NCBI RefSeq assembly: GCF_041206865.1 | Contig: NZ_JBGEDP010000001.1 | Location: forward strand, 4,836,001-4,900,000 | Length of the DNA stretch: 64,000 nucleotides | Direction of reading: 5' to 3' | Source of the DNA: Mycobacterium sp. HUMS_12744610 | GTDB taxonomy: Bacteria; Actinomycetota; Actinomycetes; Mycobacteriales; Mycobacteriaceae | In this document: positions 35,801 to 48,199 of the stretch, one piece after another | Position numbering within the stretch: position 1 is the first letter of the stretch | Layout: each line of letters opens with the position of its first letter | Notes under the pieces: model-generated | Database searches by the model: none | Seen by the model: only the letters and a program-made list of their open reading frames with translations | Told to the model about the DNA's origin: nothing | Translations under genes and position numbers: made by a program

Positions 35801-36958
35801 TCAATGCGGTGAGGCGGGCCCCTCCGGCAGCGGGCCGCCGGTGAACCGCGCCAGCACCGGGCCCGCGATCGCCATCACGAAGACGTACGACGTCGCCAGC
35901 GCGGCCACGCCGGGGATGGTCGCGCCGATCAACCCGATGATGACCAGTGAGAACTCGCCGCGGGCGATCAGCGCGGTGCCCGCACGCAGCTGGCCGCGCC
36001 GCGCCACCCCGTCGCGGTGGGCCGCGATCATCCCGGTGAGCACCTTCGTCGCCGCGGTCACGACGGCCAGCGCCAGGGCGGCCGGGAGCATCGGCAGCAG
36101 ATGCTGCGGGTCGACCGACAGGCCGATCGACAGGAAGAACGTCGCGGCGAACAGGTCGCGCAACGGTCCCAGCACCTTGCGGGCCCGGTCCGCGGTATCC
36201 CCGGTCAGCGTCAACCCCACCAGGAAGGCGCCGACGGCGGCCGATGCGTGCACCGACTCGGCGAGCGCAGCCACCATCAGGGTCACCCCCAGCACCCGCA
36301 GCAGCAGTTGCTCGGAGTCGGGGTGCGTCACCAGCCGGCCGAAGTGGTGGCCCCAGCGGTAGGACGCGGTGAACGCCGCGACCAGGGCGAGGATCGCGGC
36401 GACCATGCTCGCGATCGCCACCGGCCAGGTGCCGCCGGAGGCCAGCACCGAGAACAGCGGAAGGTAGGCCGCCATCGCGAAGTCCTCGAGCACGAGCACC
36501 GACAGCACCGCCGGCGTCTCCCGGTTACCGAGCCGGCGCAGGTCTTCCAGCAGCCGCGCGATCACCCCCGACGAGGAGATGTAGGTGACCCCGGCCAGCG
36601 ACAGGATGGCCACGCCGTCCAGCCCCAGCAGCCAGCCCGCCACCGCGCCCGGTGTGGCGTTGAGGACCACGTCGGCGCCGGCCGACGGCAGGTGGTGCCG
36701 CAGGCTGCTGGCGAACTCGGTCGCGGAGAACTCCAGCCCCAGGGTCAGCAGCAGCAGGACGATGCCCAGCGAGGCGGCCGTGGTGATGAACCCGCCCGCG
36801 GCGGCCACCGGCCAGATGCCGCCGTTGCCCAGCGACAGGCCGGCCACCAGGTACAGCGGTATCGGCGACAACGCGAAACGGCGCGCCAGGGCCCCCAGCA
36901 CGGACAGCACTGCCAGGAGAGCGCCGAGCTGGAACAGCAGCGCCTCCGAAACCTGCAC
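35801..36958 (-). CDS. CPA2-type cation/proton antiporter (KefB/KhtU-like)
   Basis: A 385-residue protein with about 12 hydrophobic segments, matching the Na+/H+ exchanger domain: LVAGLSLGNGGIWP, LTLGLEFSATEF, SSSGVIARLLEDL, VLVLEDFAMA and AVGAFLVGLTLTG. It lacks the C-terminal TrkA-N domain of E. coli KefB. The cytoplasmic regulatory subunit is encoded separately and immediately upstream (three bases), as in KhtT-KhtU systems for K+ efflux. Confidence 0.88.
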   Translation of the reverse strand: MQVSEALLFQLGALLAVLSVLGALARRFALSPIPLYLVAGLSLGNGGIWPVAAAGGFITTAASLGIVLLLLTLGLEFSATEFASSLRHHLPSAGADVVLNATPGAVAGWLLGLDGVAILSLAGVTYISSSGVIARLLEDLRRLGNRETPAVLSVLVLEDFAMAAYLPLFSVLASGGTWPVAIASMVAAILALVAAFTASYRWGHHFGRLVTHPDSEQLLLRVLGVTLMVAALAESVHASAAVGAFLVGLTLTGDTADRARKVLGPLRDLFAATFFLSIGLSVDPQHLLPMLPAALALAVVTAATKVLTGMIAAHRDGVARRGQLRAGTALIARGEFSLVIIGLIGATIPGVAALATSYVFVMAIAGPVLARFTGGPLPEGPASPH

Positions 36959-36961
36959 GGC

Positions 36962-37444
36962 TCAGCCCTTGTCGACGATTTGCTCGACCCCGGCGATGCC
37001 TTCTGCGGTGCCGATGACGATCAGGACGTCGTGGGCGCGCAGCATCTCGGCAGGACCCGGCGAGGCGAGCACCTCCTCGTTGCGCACGATCGCGACGATC
37101 GAGGCCCCGGTGCGGGTGCGTGCGTGGGTGTCGCCCAGCGGGTGGCCGGCGAACGGGCTGCCCGCCAGGATGTGGACCTGCCCCGTCTCGAGCCCGGGTA
37201 TCTCGCGGGCCAGTTCGGTGAACCGCTCGGCGATCCGCGGCGCGCCGAGGATCTGGGCCATGGCCTCGGCCTCCTCGTCGGTGAGGCAGAGCAGCGGTCG
37301 CGCCTGGTCCGGGTCCTCCCGGGCGTAGACGACGACGTCGAAATCGCCGCTGCGCCGGGCGATGATGCCGATCCTGTCACCCTTGTGGTCGGTGAACTCG
37401 TACCGCAGGCCGACGCCCGGGAGCAACACCTCGTTGACATCCAT
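36962..37444 (-). CDS. TrkA-C (RCK_C) domain regulatory subunit (KhtT-like)
   Basis: A 160-residue soluble protein. Residues about 1-70 form a small N-terminal domain (VGLRYEFTDHKGDRIGIIARR) and about 75-160 the TrkA-C domain, with GQVHILAGSPFAGHPLGD and AHDVLIVIGTAEGI. It is expected to gate the antiporter encoded three bases downstream, responding to a nucleotide or pH. Confidence 0.87.
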   Translation of the reverse strand: MDVNEVLLPGVGLRYEFTDHKGDRIGIIARRSGDFDVVVYAREDPDQARPLLCLTDEEAEAMAQILGAPRIAERFTELAREIPGLETGQVHILAGSPFAGHPLGDTHARTRTGASIVAIVRNEEVLASPGPAEMLRAHDVLIVIGTAEGIAGVEQIVDKG

Positions 37445-37499
37445 ACCATCGATCGTTCCAGGTCCGACCGGCGCTGCGGTAGTCCGACCGTCCGGCCCG

Positions 37500-38059
37500 C
37501 TATTCGGCCGTCCGCCGGGGCGGGCGCGGTTCCAGCATCGACACGCTCCTGCGGTATTCGTGGTACTGCCGCCCCAGGGCGGCGACGAGGTCGCGCTCTT
37601 CCAACCGCACCGCGGTCAGGAGGCAACCTGTGGTGGCCCCGCCAACAGCAGGCGCCCCGCCGTCATCGTGGGCGTCAGCCAGAAAGCGATGACGAAGCCC
37701 AGCATGATCGGGTGGCGCACCAGCCGGTACAGCGAACGGGCCTGAAACCCCAGTTCGGTGTGGGGCTCTGCGCGCCAGGCCAGATACACCTGCCGAAGCC
37801 CGAACAGGGCCCACAAAACCAGCCGGCCCGCCTGCGGCCGCACGTCCCAGACCACGGCCGGCATCGTGCGCCACCGCCAGTAGAGCAGCGCCAGCAGCAA
37901 CGTGTCGACCAGCAACGCCCGCCCGACGGGCGCGGTGAGCCCGTGATCGACGCTGCGCGGCACGACGATGTCGCCCATGAACCCGATCGCATACTGGAAG
38001 GCCACGAGGAACATCTCGTACGCCGCGGCGCCGTAACCCAGGACCAGGTAGCGCTTCAT
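37500..38059 (-). pseudogene. Decayed NnrU/methanethiol methyltransferase-like membrane protein (Rv3238c-like)
   Basis: It starts normally (MKRYLVLGYGAAAYE; GFMGDIVVPRSVDHG), then skips about 45 residues to LLYWRWRTMP, and skips about 20 more between LWALF and GLRQVYLAWR. It shifts frame near 37630 before LEERDLVAALGRQYHEYRR. Conserved RLVRHPIMLGFVIAFW is kept. Two in-frame deletions plus a frameshift leave no plausible functional membrane protein. The comparison is with the M. tuberculosis homologue from memory. Confidence 0.72.
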
Positions 38060-38102
38060 GGACTCAGCGTCCACCGCGGCGGCGCCCCGGCAAACAGCCG
38101 GA

Positions 38103-40958
<2,856 letters not shown>

Positions 40959-41053
40959 AGCTATGTCCCCTGTGGGTTGGAGTCTTCCTGGTCTCTAAGA
41001 CGCATGTCTATGAGACGCCGTCCATCCTAGGTGACACGCGGCGGCGGCCGCCC

Positions 41054-41092
41054 GAGCCGGATCGGGCGAGCCCGATCGGCCCGATCCGGCTC
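41054..41092. terminator. Hairpin downstream of the hibernation factor gene
   Basis: GAGCCGGATCGGGC (41054-41067) pairs perfectly with GCCCGATCCGGCTC (41079-41092), 14 bases with an 11-base loop. It lies 12 bases after the stop of the minus-strand HPF gene and before secA1, so it would separate their transcripts. Confidence 0.75.
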
Positions 41093-41103
41093 GCCTGATC
41101 CGG

Positions 41104-41799
41104 TCAGCTCAGTCTGATGAGGCCGTAGTCGTAGGCGTGCCGGCGGTAGACGACGCACGGCCGTTCGCTCTGCTTGTCGTGGAACAGGAAGAAGTCGTGC
41201 CCGACCAGCTCCATCTCGTACAGCGCGTCGTCGACCGTCATCGGCGTGGCCGGGTGCTCCTTGGTCCGCACGATCCGGCCCGGCTCGTGGTCGCCGGGCT
41301 GGTCGGGGGCGGCGCCGTTGCGCCCGAACGGCGGCTCCTGAGGCGCGCCGTTCAGCCGCTCGGGCGCGACCGCGGTGGCCGCGGCCAGCGAAACGGGGGT
41401 CTTGTCGCCGTAGTGGACCTTGCGCCGGTCCTTGGCGCGCCGCAAGCGGTTCTCCAGCTTGGCGACCGCGGACTCGAACGCGGAGTAGAAGCTGTCGGCG
41501 CAGGCCTCGGCCCGGCTGACCGGTCCGCGGCCCCGGGCGGTGATCTCCACGCGTTGACAGGACTTGCGCTGACGGCGGTTGGGCTCGTGTTTGAGTTCGA
41601 CGTCGAAGAGGTAGATGGAGCGGTCGAACCGCTCGAGGCGGGCGAGTTTCTGGGAGACGTATACGCGGTAGTGGTCGGGAATTTCGACGTTGCGGCCCTT
41701 GAACACGACTTCGGCGCTGGCGGCCGGTTCGGCCTGGCCGTCGGTCTCCGCCGGCGGCTCGGCGAGCATCTGACTGGAATCCATGGAGAGCCTTGACAT
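41104..41799 (-). CDS. hpf: Long-form ribosome hibernation promoting factor (Rv3241c-like)
   Basis: 231 residues from the ATG giving MSRLSMDSSQML; a TTG three codons earlier is possible. The N-terminal S30AE domain (residues about 30-130) has VVFKGRNVEIPDHYRVYVSQKL and RRAKDRRKVHYGDK. A linker leads to the dimerising C-terminal domain VRTKEHPATPMTVDDALYEM and VYRRHAYDYGLIRL. It drives 70S pairing or silencing in stationary phase. Confidence 0.9.
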   Translation of the reverse strand: MSRLSMDSSQMLAEPPAETDGQAEPAASAEVVFKGRNVEIPDHYRVYVSQKLARLERFDRSIYLFDVELKHEPNRRQRKSCQRVEITARGRGPVSRAEACADSFYSAFESAVAKLENRLRRAKDRRKVHYGDKTPVSLAAATAVAPERLNGAPQEPPFGRNGAAPDQPGDHEPGRIVRTKEHPATPMTVDDALYEMELVGHDFFLFHDKQSERPCVVYRRHAYDYGLIRLS

Positions 41800-42110
41800 G
41801 CGTGACAATTCGTTCCCTTTCCACGTCGCACGCGCGCTGCGTGCCCTGCTTACTTAGAGGCGCGCCGACGGGGTGAGAGCGGTTCCGAATGGTTCACGCG
41901 CAGGCTGCCCGCCGGTGCAAGGTGCCGAATACTCACCCCCTTCGCCAGTGGGGTCGCAACCTGGGACGTACGACCAGTGCGGCATGACCGTTAGGTCATT
42001 GCATGTTGTCCTCGACGTTAGCTCGTGTTCGCCTTGGGACGCCACTGATTTCGCCGACCCGTTGCGGGTTCTTCACAACCTCTTGGCACGCGCACGGTCT
42101 GACTCCGGTT
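41800..42110. other. Gene-free stretch between hpf and the ComFC-like gene
   Basis: About 310 bases that should contain the hpf promoter on the minus strand and the 3' flank of the ComFC-like gene. I see no convincing coding region, hairpin or repeat. AT content rises around 41990-42060, relative to the neighbouring genes. Confidence 0.5.
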
Positions 42111-42755
42111 TCACGCCGCCGCGATCGCGAGGACCGCGGTGACCCGCACCCCCGCGGCGTGCAGGGTCCGCACCGACTCGCGGGCCGTCGCGCCGGTGGT
42201 GACGACGTCGTCGACCACCATCACCTCGGTTCCCGGTCGCCCGGCGAGCGCGCCGCCGCGCAGCAGCACCCGCCCGGCGATGTTGCGCTCGCGGGCCGCG
42301 GTGCCCAGGCCCGCCGAGTCGCGGGCCAGCGCCCTGATCCGCAGGGCCTGCGCGACCGTGACGTCGGGGTGCCCCGCCACGGCGGCCCTGGCCAGGCGGG
42401 TGACCGGATCGCCGCCGCGGCGGCGGGCCGCCGAGCGCCGCGTGGGCGCGGGCACGATCGTCAGCGGGGTCTCGACGATCCCCCAGGCCAGCAGCCGGTG
42501 CACGCCGAGCGCCAGGGCGCGCGCCAGCGGCGCGACGAGGTCGCCGCGGCCGCGCTCCTTGACCGCGAGGATCGCCTGACGGCGGGCACCGGCGTAGCGG
42601 CCCAGCGCGAACACCGGCACCTGGGGGTCGACGCGCGGGGTGACGACGTGGGGCTGGTCGGCGGCCACCGACAGCTCGCGGCCGCAGGCGTCACACCAGC
42701 GGGTCGCCGGCGCCCCGCAACCGCCGCACTCCAGCGGCAGGATGAGGTCGAGCAC
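42111..42755 (-). CDS. ComFC-like phosphoribosyltransferase (Rv3242c-like)
   Basis: 214 residues from GTG (VLDLILPLECGGCGAP). The N-terminal zinc ribbon has CGGC and CDAC pairs. The PRPP-binding loop is EVMVVDDVVTTGATARES, the hallmark of type I PRTases. ComFC homologues are linked to DNA uptake in competent bacteria; in mycobacteria the substrate is unknown. Confidence 0.85.
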   Translation of the reverse strand: MLDLILPLECGGCGAPATRWCDACGRELSVAADQPHVVTPRVDPQVPVFALGRYAGARRQAILAVKERGRGDLVAPLARALALGVHRLLAWGIVETPLTIVPAPTRRSAARRRGGDPVTRLARAAVAGHPDVTVAQALRIRALARDSAGLGTAARERNIAGRVLLRGGALAGRPGTEVMVVDDVVTTGATARESVRTLHAAGVRVTAVLAIAAA

Positions 42756-42800
42756 ACGCGCAGTGTCGCGCACGGGACCGACAAGCCCCCCGCTTCGCGC

Positions 42801-42858
42801 CGAGATCGACGTCTTGCAGGCGATCACTCGCACTTTCGCGGGCAAACGTCGACTTCGG
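42801..42858. repeat. Intergenic hairpin repeat
   Basis: CGAGATCGACGT pairs imperfectly with ACGTCGACTTCGG about 33 bases later. The interior includes ACTCGCACTTTCGCGGGCAA. This resembles a common mycobacterial intergenic hairpin class that I know from other genomes. It lies between the ComFC-like start and the chorismate mutase remnant. Confidence 0.5.
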
Positions 42859-42889
42859 TGGCTCGCCTGGCTCATGTACGGTCGCGGAC

Positions 42890-43045
42890 GTGTCGCTCGC
42901 TGAGGTCCGCTCCCAGATCGATCAGATCGACGAGCACATCGTCAGGCTCTTGGCCACGCGCCAAAAGCTGGTCAAAGAGGCCGCGCTTTACAAAACCGGA
43001 TATCGTTGGCGATCTTGTGGATCTCGTCTTCGTCTTCGTCGGTGA
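42890..43045 (+). pseudogene. Chorismate mutase, N-terminal fragment
   Basis: From GTG it encodes SLAEVRSQIDQIDEHIVRLL then ATRQKLVKEAALYK, the first helix of an AroQ-type chorismate mutase with its conserved arginine and lysine (LLATRQKLVKEAA). After about residue 36 (near 42995) the sequence becomes the antisense of a different gene and stops at 43045 (51 residues). At least half of the catalytic domain is missing. Confidence 0.75.
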
Positions 43046-43787
43046 GAATTTCCCAGACTTCTTTGATACCCGTCATGGGGTCACAGATGCGGGACAACAG
43101 ATCGAGGATCGCCGCATGAACCCGGTCGATCTTGTCGGCGTAATCATTCAGCTGAGCCGCGATCGAACTGTTGCAAAACACTGGCGGCGCTGCGGTGAGC
43201 GTCCGTGAACGCCGCTGCAATCGCCGGTCCTTCCGGCATCTGCTGGGCTTCAACGATGCCCATGGGCCCTGCCGCGCCTATTATCTCGCTGACCTCGAAA
43301 TTCGTTCCGGCGCTGATCCAGGCCGCCGCTGCGGTAGTTTCGCTGAATCACCGCTCGGCCAGATCATCCCGATATACGGAGCCACCCAGCCCCACCCCGC
43401 CGGGGCGCCGGTGCCGGTTCCGGCCGCCGACGGCGTTGAACCCCTCGCCACGGACCCGGTAGGCCTGGGTACCCGCAGCGGCTCCCCGCGCCCGGATACG
43501 TCTGGCATCGCCTCGGCCATCGAGTAGTTGTGCGCGGACATCCGCACACCGTCGCCGATGCTGCATAACCCGTTCCGGGTTACGGCCATCGCCGCCAACA
43601 CCTTCGCCGCCGAATTGTCGTAGCCGCGCCCGAATGCGGTGGCAGCCGGATCGCTGCGCGCCGTTCCCTCGCATCCGGAAAGCACCCCGGCAAGACCGGA
43701 TGTCACCGACCACAAACCCTCACCCACCGAGATCACCGCAGAACCGGCACCATCCAGCGCGGCGGGATCAACTCCCAGCGGTGCCAT
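42996..43787 (-). pseudogene. Type VII/ESX-associated protein, frameshifted and 3'-truncated (Rv3243c position)
   Basis: Three reading-frame pieces make one protein. Piece 1 runs from ATG at 43787 (MAPLGVDPAALDGAG ... GDGVRMSAHNYSMAEAM ... GWVAPYIGMIWPSGDSAKL). Piece 2 is WISAGTNFEVSEIIGAAGPMG then EAQQMPEGPAIAAAF. Piece 3 is SIAAQLNDYADKIDRVHAAI then GIKEVWEILTDEDEDEIHKIAND. It shifts near 43325 and near 43165. It ends abruptly at about 42996 against the chorismate mutase fragment. The helical WXG100-like N-terminus suggests a secreted ESX-type protein; the C-terminal effector part is gone. Confidence 0.68.
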
Positions 43788-43907
43788 CAGGGCACCGCGC
43801 CCAACTTGTTCCGCAATGCCTCACCACCCTCGCCAGCGCTCGCGCGAGACGGCTGCCGCCATCGGCTCAACGCGGAGAACGTAGCCGCCAGCAGCCACCA
43901 CGACAAC
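43787..43907 (-). pseudogene. Remnant of a small upstream ORF coupled to the ESX-like gene
   Basis: In the frame ending at TGA 43787-43789 the reading is ASAGEGGEALRNKLGAVP, and this stop overlaps the downstream ATG by one base. No start codon is left before it runs into lpqB. The arrangement suggests a small partner gene whose 5' end was lost. This is weak evidence based on coupling and composition. Confidence 0.35.
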
Positions 43908-45665
43908 TCAGCCCGGCAACACCGGGGCCGCCCCGACGGTCGTCAACCCGGGAACCTCCGACCAGCGTGGTTGGCCTTCGCCGGCCGACGCCGAGTACTG
44001 CAGCACCCCCTGGGGACCGGCGACGTACACCGTCGACGGGTTGGCCGCGACCGTCGTCACCGGAAGCGCCAAGCCGCGCGCGGGCGCGTCGGAGTTCACC
44101 CCGTCGAGGTTCACGTAGGAGACCGGGTGCGTGGCGTCGGTGCGGGTGACCACGATGTCGTCGCCGGTCCGCCAGGACAGCGAGACCACCGAGTTGCCCA
44201 GCCCGAAGCCGAGCCGCCGCGGGTAGGTGAGGGCGTACTGGCCTGCCTGCGTCTGCTCGACGCCGGCCAGGATCACCTGCCCGCCGATCACCATCGCGGC
44301 GCGGGTGCTGTCCCGAGACAGCTGCAGGTCGGTGATCGGTCCCGGGAAATGGCTGGCGACGGCCGCGGAATCGACCGGGATGCGCGCGGGCTGTCCGGAG
44401 GCGGGCTCCTGGATGGCCCGCAGCACGTTGTTGCCGTCCACGACCACCCAGACCGCGTCGTCCAGCGACCAGCTGGGCCGCGACAGGGTGTGCCCGTCGG
44501 CGGATTGGACCGCCTCGGCGCCGAGGTCCCCGATCCACAGCGACGCCTCCTGGTCCGGGGCGCCGCGGCGCAGCGTCACCACGGAGGCAACCTGGCGGCC
44601 GTTGCGGGACAGCGCGGCCCCGGTCTGGTCCGGCATCCGCCCGAAGGCCCCGGGCACCGTCGTCGTGTGCTGGCCGTCCAGGCCCACCAGCGCGCCGTTG
44701 ACCAGCGCGTGTAACCCGGCCCCGGCGCCGTCGGCCACGCCCGGGTCGGTGGCGGCGACGTCGGAGGTGGTCCACCCCTCGGCGAACCTGTCGTCCAGCG
44801 GTGCGCCGTCGGCATTGATCACGTACGGCCCGCGGATGTCGGCGCGGGCCAGCGTCCAGATGATCTGGGCGGCCAGCAGTTGCCTGCTGTGCGGATCGGT
44901 GGTGGACAGCTTCTCCAGGTCGATGCGTGCACCGCCGTAACCGCGGCCGATCCCGTTCTTGCCGCCGTCGGCGCGGGTGACCGGCCCGCGCAGCCGCAGC
45001 GGCGGGGCGAGCAGGTTGCGGACGGTGTGGGCCATCTCGGGGCGCGGCCCGGCGATCAGCTTGGAGATCAGCTCGGTGGCCAGCTGGTCGTGGTCGGGCA
45101 CCGCGACGTAGCGCGGGTCGGGCACCACCGTCTTGCCGGTCGGATCGGCGAAGTAGAGCGTGTTGCGCTTGTAGGTCGCCTGGAACTGCTGCCAGTCCAG
45201 GAACACGCCGTTGGGCAGCCGGTCGATACGCCAGCCGCCCGACGTCTTGACCAGCTCGATCGGCCCCGGGTCGGGCAGCACGCCCTCGGCGGTCTCGAAC
45301 ACCCCCATGTCGGACAACGAACCCAGGATGTCGGCCCGCATCGTCGCCGAGACACGGTCGGCTGCACGCGTTTCCACGAAAACGACATGGTCGATCAGCA
45401 ACGCGCTGCCGGCGTCGTCCCACGCGTTGGACGCGGACTGGGTGAGGAACTGGCGGGCGGCCAGGTGCCGGTTCGCCGGGTCCGCCGTGGCCTTGAGGAA
45501 CTCCCGCAGCAGCACGTCGGGGTCCATGCCCGGCGTCGGCTTGGGCAGGTTGGACGGCGCGGGCCGCTCGACGGTGCCGATGGCCTGCGGCGCCGACGTG
45601 TTGGGCACCCCCGCGCAGCCGCCGAGCAGGACCGCCGCGAACAGCAGGGAGAGCAGGCGCCGCAT
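43908..45665 (-). CDS. lpqB: Lipoprotein LpqB
   Basis: 585 residues. The signal peptide [19 protein letters not shown] carries the lipobox LGGC. The first about 300 residues include the GerMN-like domain ([19 protein letters not shown]) and the rest a beta-propeller ([28 protein letters not shown]). LpqB interacts with the extracytoplasmic part of MtrB. It directly abuts mtrB, with no bases between the genes, so the three genes mtrA-mtrB-lpqB form one operon. Confidence 0.93.
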   Translation of the reverse strand: MRRLLSLLFAAVLLGGCAGVPNTSAPQAIGTVERPAPSNLPKPTPGMDPDVLLREFLKATADPANRHLAARQFLTQSASNAWDDAGSALLIDHVVFVETRAADRVSATMRADILGSLSDMGVFETAEGVLPDPGPIELVKTSGGWRIDRLPNGVFLDWQQFQATYKRNTLYFADPTGKTVVPDPRYVAVPDHDQLATELISKLIAGPRPEMAHTVRNLLAPPLRLRGPVTRADGGKNGIGRGYGGARIDLEKLSTTDPHSRQLLAAQIIWTLARADIRGPYVINADGAPLDDRFAEGWTTSDVAATDPGVADGAGAGLHALVNGALVGLDGQHTTTVPGAFGRMPDQTGAALSRNGRQVASVVTLRRGAPDQEASLWIGDLGAEAVQSADGHTLSRPSWSLDDAVWVVVDGNNVLRAIQEPASGQPARIPVDSAAVASHFPGPITDLQLSRDSTRAAMVIGGQVILAGVEQTQAGQYALTYPRRLGFGLGNSVVSLSWRTGDDIVVTRTDATHPVSYVNLDGVNSDAPARGLALPVTTVAANPSTVYVAGPQGVLQYSASAGEGQPRWSEVPGLTTVGAAPVLPG

Positions 45666-47366
45666 CTACCCGCTCCTCTCGGCGGGCTCGCGCTGGCGCT
45701 GGCGGTCCTTGCGGTGTTGCGGGCCGGTGTCGGCGGCCTGCGGAATCGGCTGCGAATTCGCTTGCGGGACAGGCTTCATGGGCAGTGGGCTGGTGGTCAC
45801 CTTGTGGCCGCGCACCAGCGGCAGCGTCAGCCGGAAGCAGGAGCCCTCGCCGGGCTCGCCCCAGGCCTCCAGCCGGCCCTGGTGCAGGCGCGCGTCCTCG
45901 ATGCTGATCGCCAGGCCCAGCCCGGTGCCTCCGGAGCGCCGCACCCGCGACGGGTCGGCGCGCCAGAACCGGCTGAACACCAGCTTCTCCTCGCCGGGGC
46001 GCAGCCCGACCCCGTGGTCGCGCACGGTGACGGCGACGGTGTCCTCGTCGGCGCCCATCCGGATCTCCACCGGCTTGTGCTCGGCGTGGTCGATGGCGTT
46101 GGCGATCAGGTTGCGCAGGATGCGCTCCACCCGGCGGGTGTCCACCTCGGCGATCACCTCGTGGGCGGGCAGGTCCACCTGCAGCTCGATGCCGGCGTCC
46201 TCGGCCAGGTGACCCACGTTGCTCAGCGCGCTGCGCACGGTGGCGCGCAGATCCACCGCCTCCACGGACAGCTCGGCTACACCGGCGTCGTGCCGGGAGA
46301 TCTCCAGCAGGTCGTTGAGCAGCGTCTCGAACCGGTCCAGCTCGCTGACCATCAGCTCGGTGGAACGCGCCAGCGTGGGGTCGAGATCGGCGCTGTGGTC
46401 GTAGATCAGGTCGGCGGCCATGCGCACCGTGGTCAGCGGGGTGCGCAGTTCGTGGCTGACGTCGGAGGTGAACCGGCGCTGCAGGTTGCCGAACTCCTCG
46501 AGCTGGGTGATCTGCCGCGACAAGCTCTCGGCCATGTCGTTGAACGACATCGCCAGCCGCGCCATGTCGTCCTCGCCGCGCACCGGCATCCGCTCGGACA
46601 GGTGACCCTCGGCGAACCGCTCGGCGATCCGCGACGCCGACCGCACCGGCACCACCACCTGGCGGGACACCAGCAGGGCGATCCCGGCGAGCAGCACCAG
46701 CAGCACCGCACCCCCGGTGATCATCGTGCCGCGCACCAGCGTGATCGTGGCCTGCTCGTTCTTCAGCGGGAAGATCAGGTAGAGCTCCAGGTTGGCCACC
46801 TGCGATGACGCCGGCGAGCCGATGACCAGCGCGGGCCCCGAGAAGCCGTCGGTGTGCACGGTGGCGTACTGATAGGCCGCCTGCCCCGCCTTGACGAAAC
46901 CCCGCAGCGCGTTGGGCACCTGGTCGACGGGTCCGGCCGTGGTGGCGGCGCGGGGGCCGTCGCCCGGCACCATGAGCACCGCGTCGAACGCGCCGGCCAG
47001 CCCTGCGCCCGAGGCCGGGTCGGTCTTGGAGGTCAGCGTGTTGCGGGCCAGCTGCAGGCTGCTGTCCAGCGAGCGCGTCTCCTCGCCGCTGACGATGCCG
47101 CCGACCGTCGTACGCGCCCGCTCGATCTGCTCGATGCCGGCTCGGACCTTAACGTCGAGCACGCGATTGGTGAGCTGGCTGGTCAGCACGAAGCCGAGCG
47201 CCAGGATCACTCCGAGCGACAGCCCTAGAGTCAACGCCACCACGCGCAGCTGCAGCGATCGGCGCCAGGCGACGGCCACGGCGCGACTGACCGCGCCCAT
47301 GCCGCGAGGCAGGGGACCCGAGCGGCCCCAGCGACTACGAGTGCGTCGGCGTGAGCCGAAGATCAC
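45666..47366 (-). CDS. mtrB: Sensor histidine kinase MtrB
   Basis: 566 residues starting at GTG ([11 protein letters not shown]). Membrane segments lie near residues 40-62 ([19 protein letters not shown]) and 210-235, flanking an exported sensor domain. A HAMP domain, the HisKA box [16 protein letters not shown] and HATPase motifs [11 protein letters not shown] and [10 protein letters not shown] follow. It controls cell wall and division genes with MtrA. The ribosome binding site GAGGAG lies seven bases upstream within a dispersed repeat. Confidence 0.94.
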   Translation of the reverse strand: MIFGSRRRTRSRWGRSGPLPRGMGAVSRAVAVAWRRSLQLRVVALTLGLSLGVILALGFVLTSQLTNRVLDVKVRAGIEQIERARTTVGGIVSGEETRSLDSSLQLARNTLTSKTDPASGAGLAGAFDAVLMVPGDGPRAATTAGPVDQVPNALRGFVKAGQAAYQYATVHTDGFSGPALVIGSPASSQVANLELYLIFPLKNEQATITLVRGTMITGGAVLLVLLAGIALLVSRQVVVPVRSASRIAERFAEGHLSERMPVRGEDDMARLAMSFNDMAESLSRQITQLEEFGNLQRRFTSDVSHELRTPLTTVRMAADLIYDHSADLDPTLARSTELMVSELDRFETLLNDLLEISRHDAGVAELSVEAVDLRATVRSALSNVGHLAEDAGIELQVDLPAHEVIAEVDTRRVERILRNLIANAIDHAEHKPVEIRMGADEDTVAVTVRDHGVGLRPGEEKLVFSRFWRADPSRVRRSGGTGLGLAISIEDARLHQGRLEAWGEPGEGSCFRLTLPLVRGHKVTTSPLPMKPVPQANSQPIPQAADTGPQHRKDRQRQREPAERSG

Positions 47367-47441
47367 CGGCGCCGCTCCTCAGCATCGCTTCGCTCTGCAT
47401 CGTCACCGACGCGGATCACCGGCGCCGCTCCTCAGCATCGC
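47361..47441. repeat. Direct repeat and dispersed element in the mtrA-mtrB junction
   Basis: A 28-base block (GATCACCGGCGCCGCTCCTC plus AGCATCGC) occurs at 47361-47388 and 47414-47441. Between them lies the 22-base core shared with rshA (47383-47404). The first copy covers the mtrB start codon and carries its Shine-Dalgarno on the minus strand. M. tuberculosis has, to my memory, a shorter junction. Confidence 0.85.
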
Positions 47442-47444
47442 GGA

Positions 47445-48131
47445 TCACGGGGGTCCGGCCTTGTACCCCACTCCTCGAACGGTCAACACCACGGTCGGGT
47501 TCTCAGGGTCCTTCTCGACCTTGGCCCGCAGGCGCTGGACGTGCACGTTAACCAGGCGGGTGTCCGCCGGGTGCCGGTATCCCCACACCTGTTCGAGCAG
47601 CACATCACGAGTAAACACCTGACGCGGTTTACGTGCCAGCGCGACCAGCAGGTCGAACTCCAGCGGGGTCAGGGAGATCTGCTCGCCGTTGCGGGTGACC
47701 TTGTGCGCCGGCACGTCGATCTCGACGTCGGCGATAGACAGCATCTCGGCCGGCTCGTCGTCGTTGCGGCGCAACCGGGCGCGCACCCGCGCGACCAGCT
47801 CCTTGGGCTTGAAGGGCTTCATGATGTAGTCGTCGGCGCCGGACTCCAGGCCCAGCACCACGTCCACGGTGTCGGTCTTGGCGGTCAGCATCACGATGGG
47901 GATGCCGGAGTCGGCGCGCAGCACCCGGCACACGTCGATGCCGTTCATGCCGGGCAGCATCAGGTCCAGCAGCACCAGGTCGGGCCGCAGCTCGCGCACC
48001 GCGGTCAGGGCCTGGGTACCGTCGCCGATGACCGCGGTGTCGAAGCCCTCCCCGCGCAGCACGATGGTGAGCATCTCGGCCAGCGAAGCGTCGTCATCGA
48101 CGACGAGAATCCTTTGCCTCATGGTCTCCAT
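47445..48131 (-). CDS. mtrA: Response regulator MtrA
   Basis: 228 residues from METMRQRILVVDDD, the start matching other MtrA proteins; a start seven codons earlier is less likely. The receiver domain has the phospho-accepting aspartate in LVLLDLMLPGMNG and a lysine in MLTAK. The OmpR-type winged helix has LTPLEFDLLVALARKP and DTRLVNVHVQRLRAKVE. It is essential in M. tuberculosis and controls division and cell wall genes. Confidence 0.96.
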   Translation of the reverse strand: METMRQRILVVDDDASLAEMLTIVLRGEGFDTAVIGDGTQALTAVRELRPDLVLLDLMLPGMNGIDVCRVLRADSGIPIVMLTAKTDTVDVVLGLESGADDYIMKPFKPKELVARVRARLRRNDDEPAEMLSIADVEIDVPAHKVTRNGEQISLTPLEFDLLVALARKPRQVFTRDVLLEQVWGYRHPADTRLVNVHVQRLRAKVEKDPENPTVVLTVRGVGYKAGPP

Positions 48132-48199
48132 GGTGTCACCAGATCGGGACAAATTACGGGCGCCACACCAGCGTTTCTTGCGCTAGGCGGCCAAAACCG

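Noticed and set aside
41854..42045. Small minus-strand gene between hpf and the ComFC-like gene
   Set aside because: There is no ribosome binding site and no recognisable domain, and its composition is unlike neighbouring genes.
42972..43253. Stand-alone 93-residue gene on the minus strand
   Set aside because: Its conserved portion continues an upstream protein after two frameshifts, and its first about 30 residues are out-of-frame read-through.
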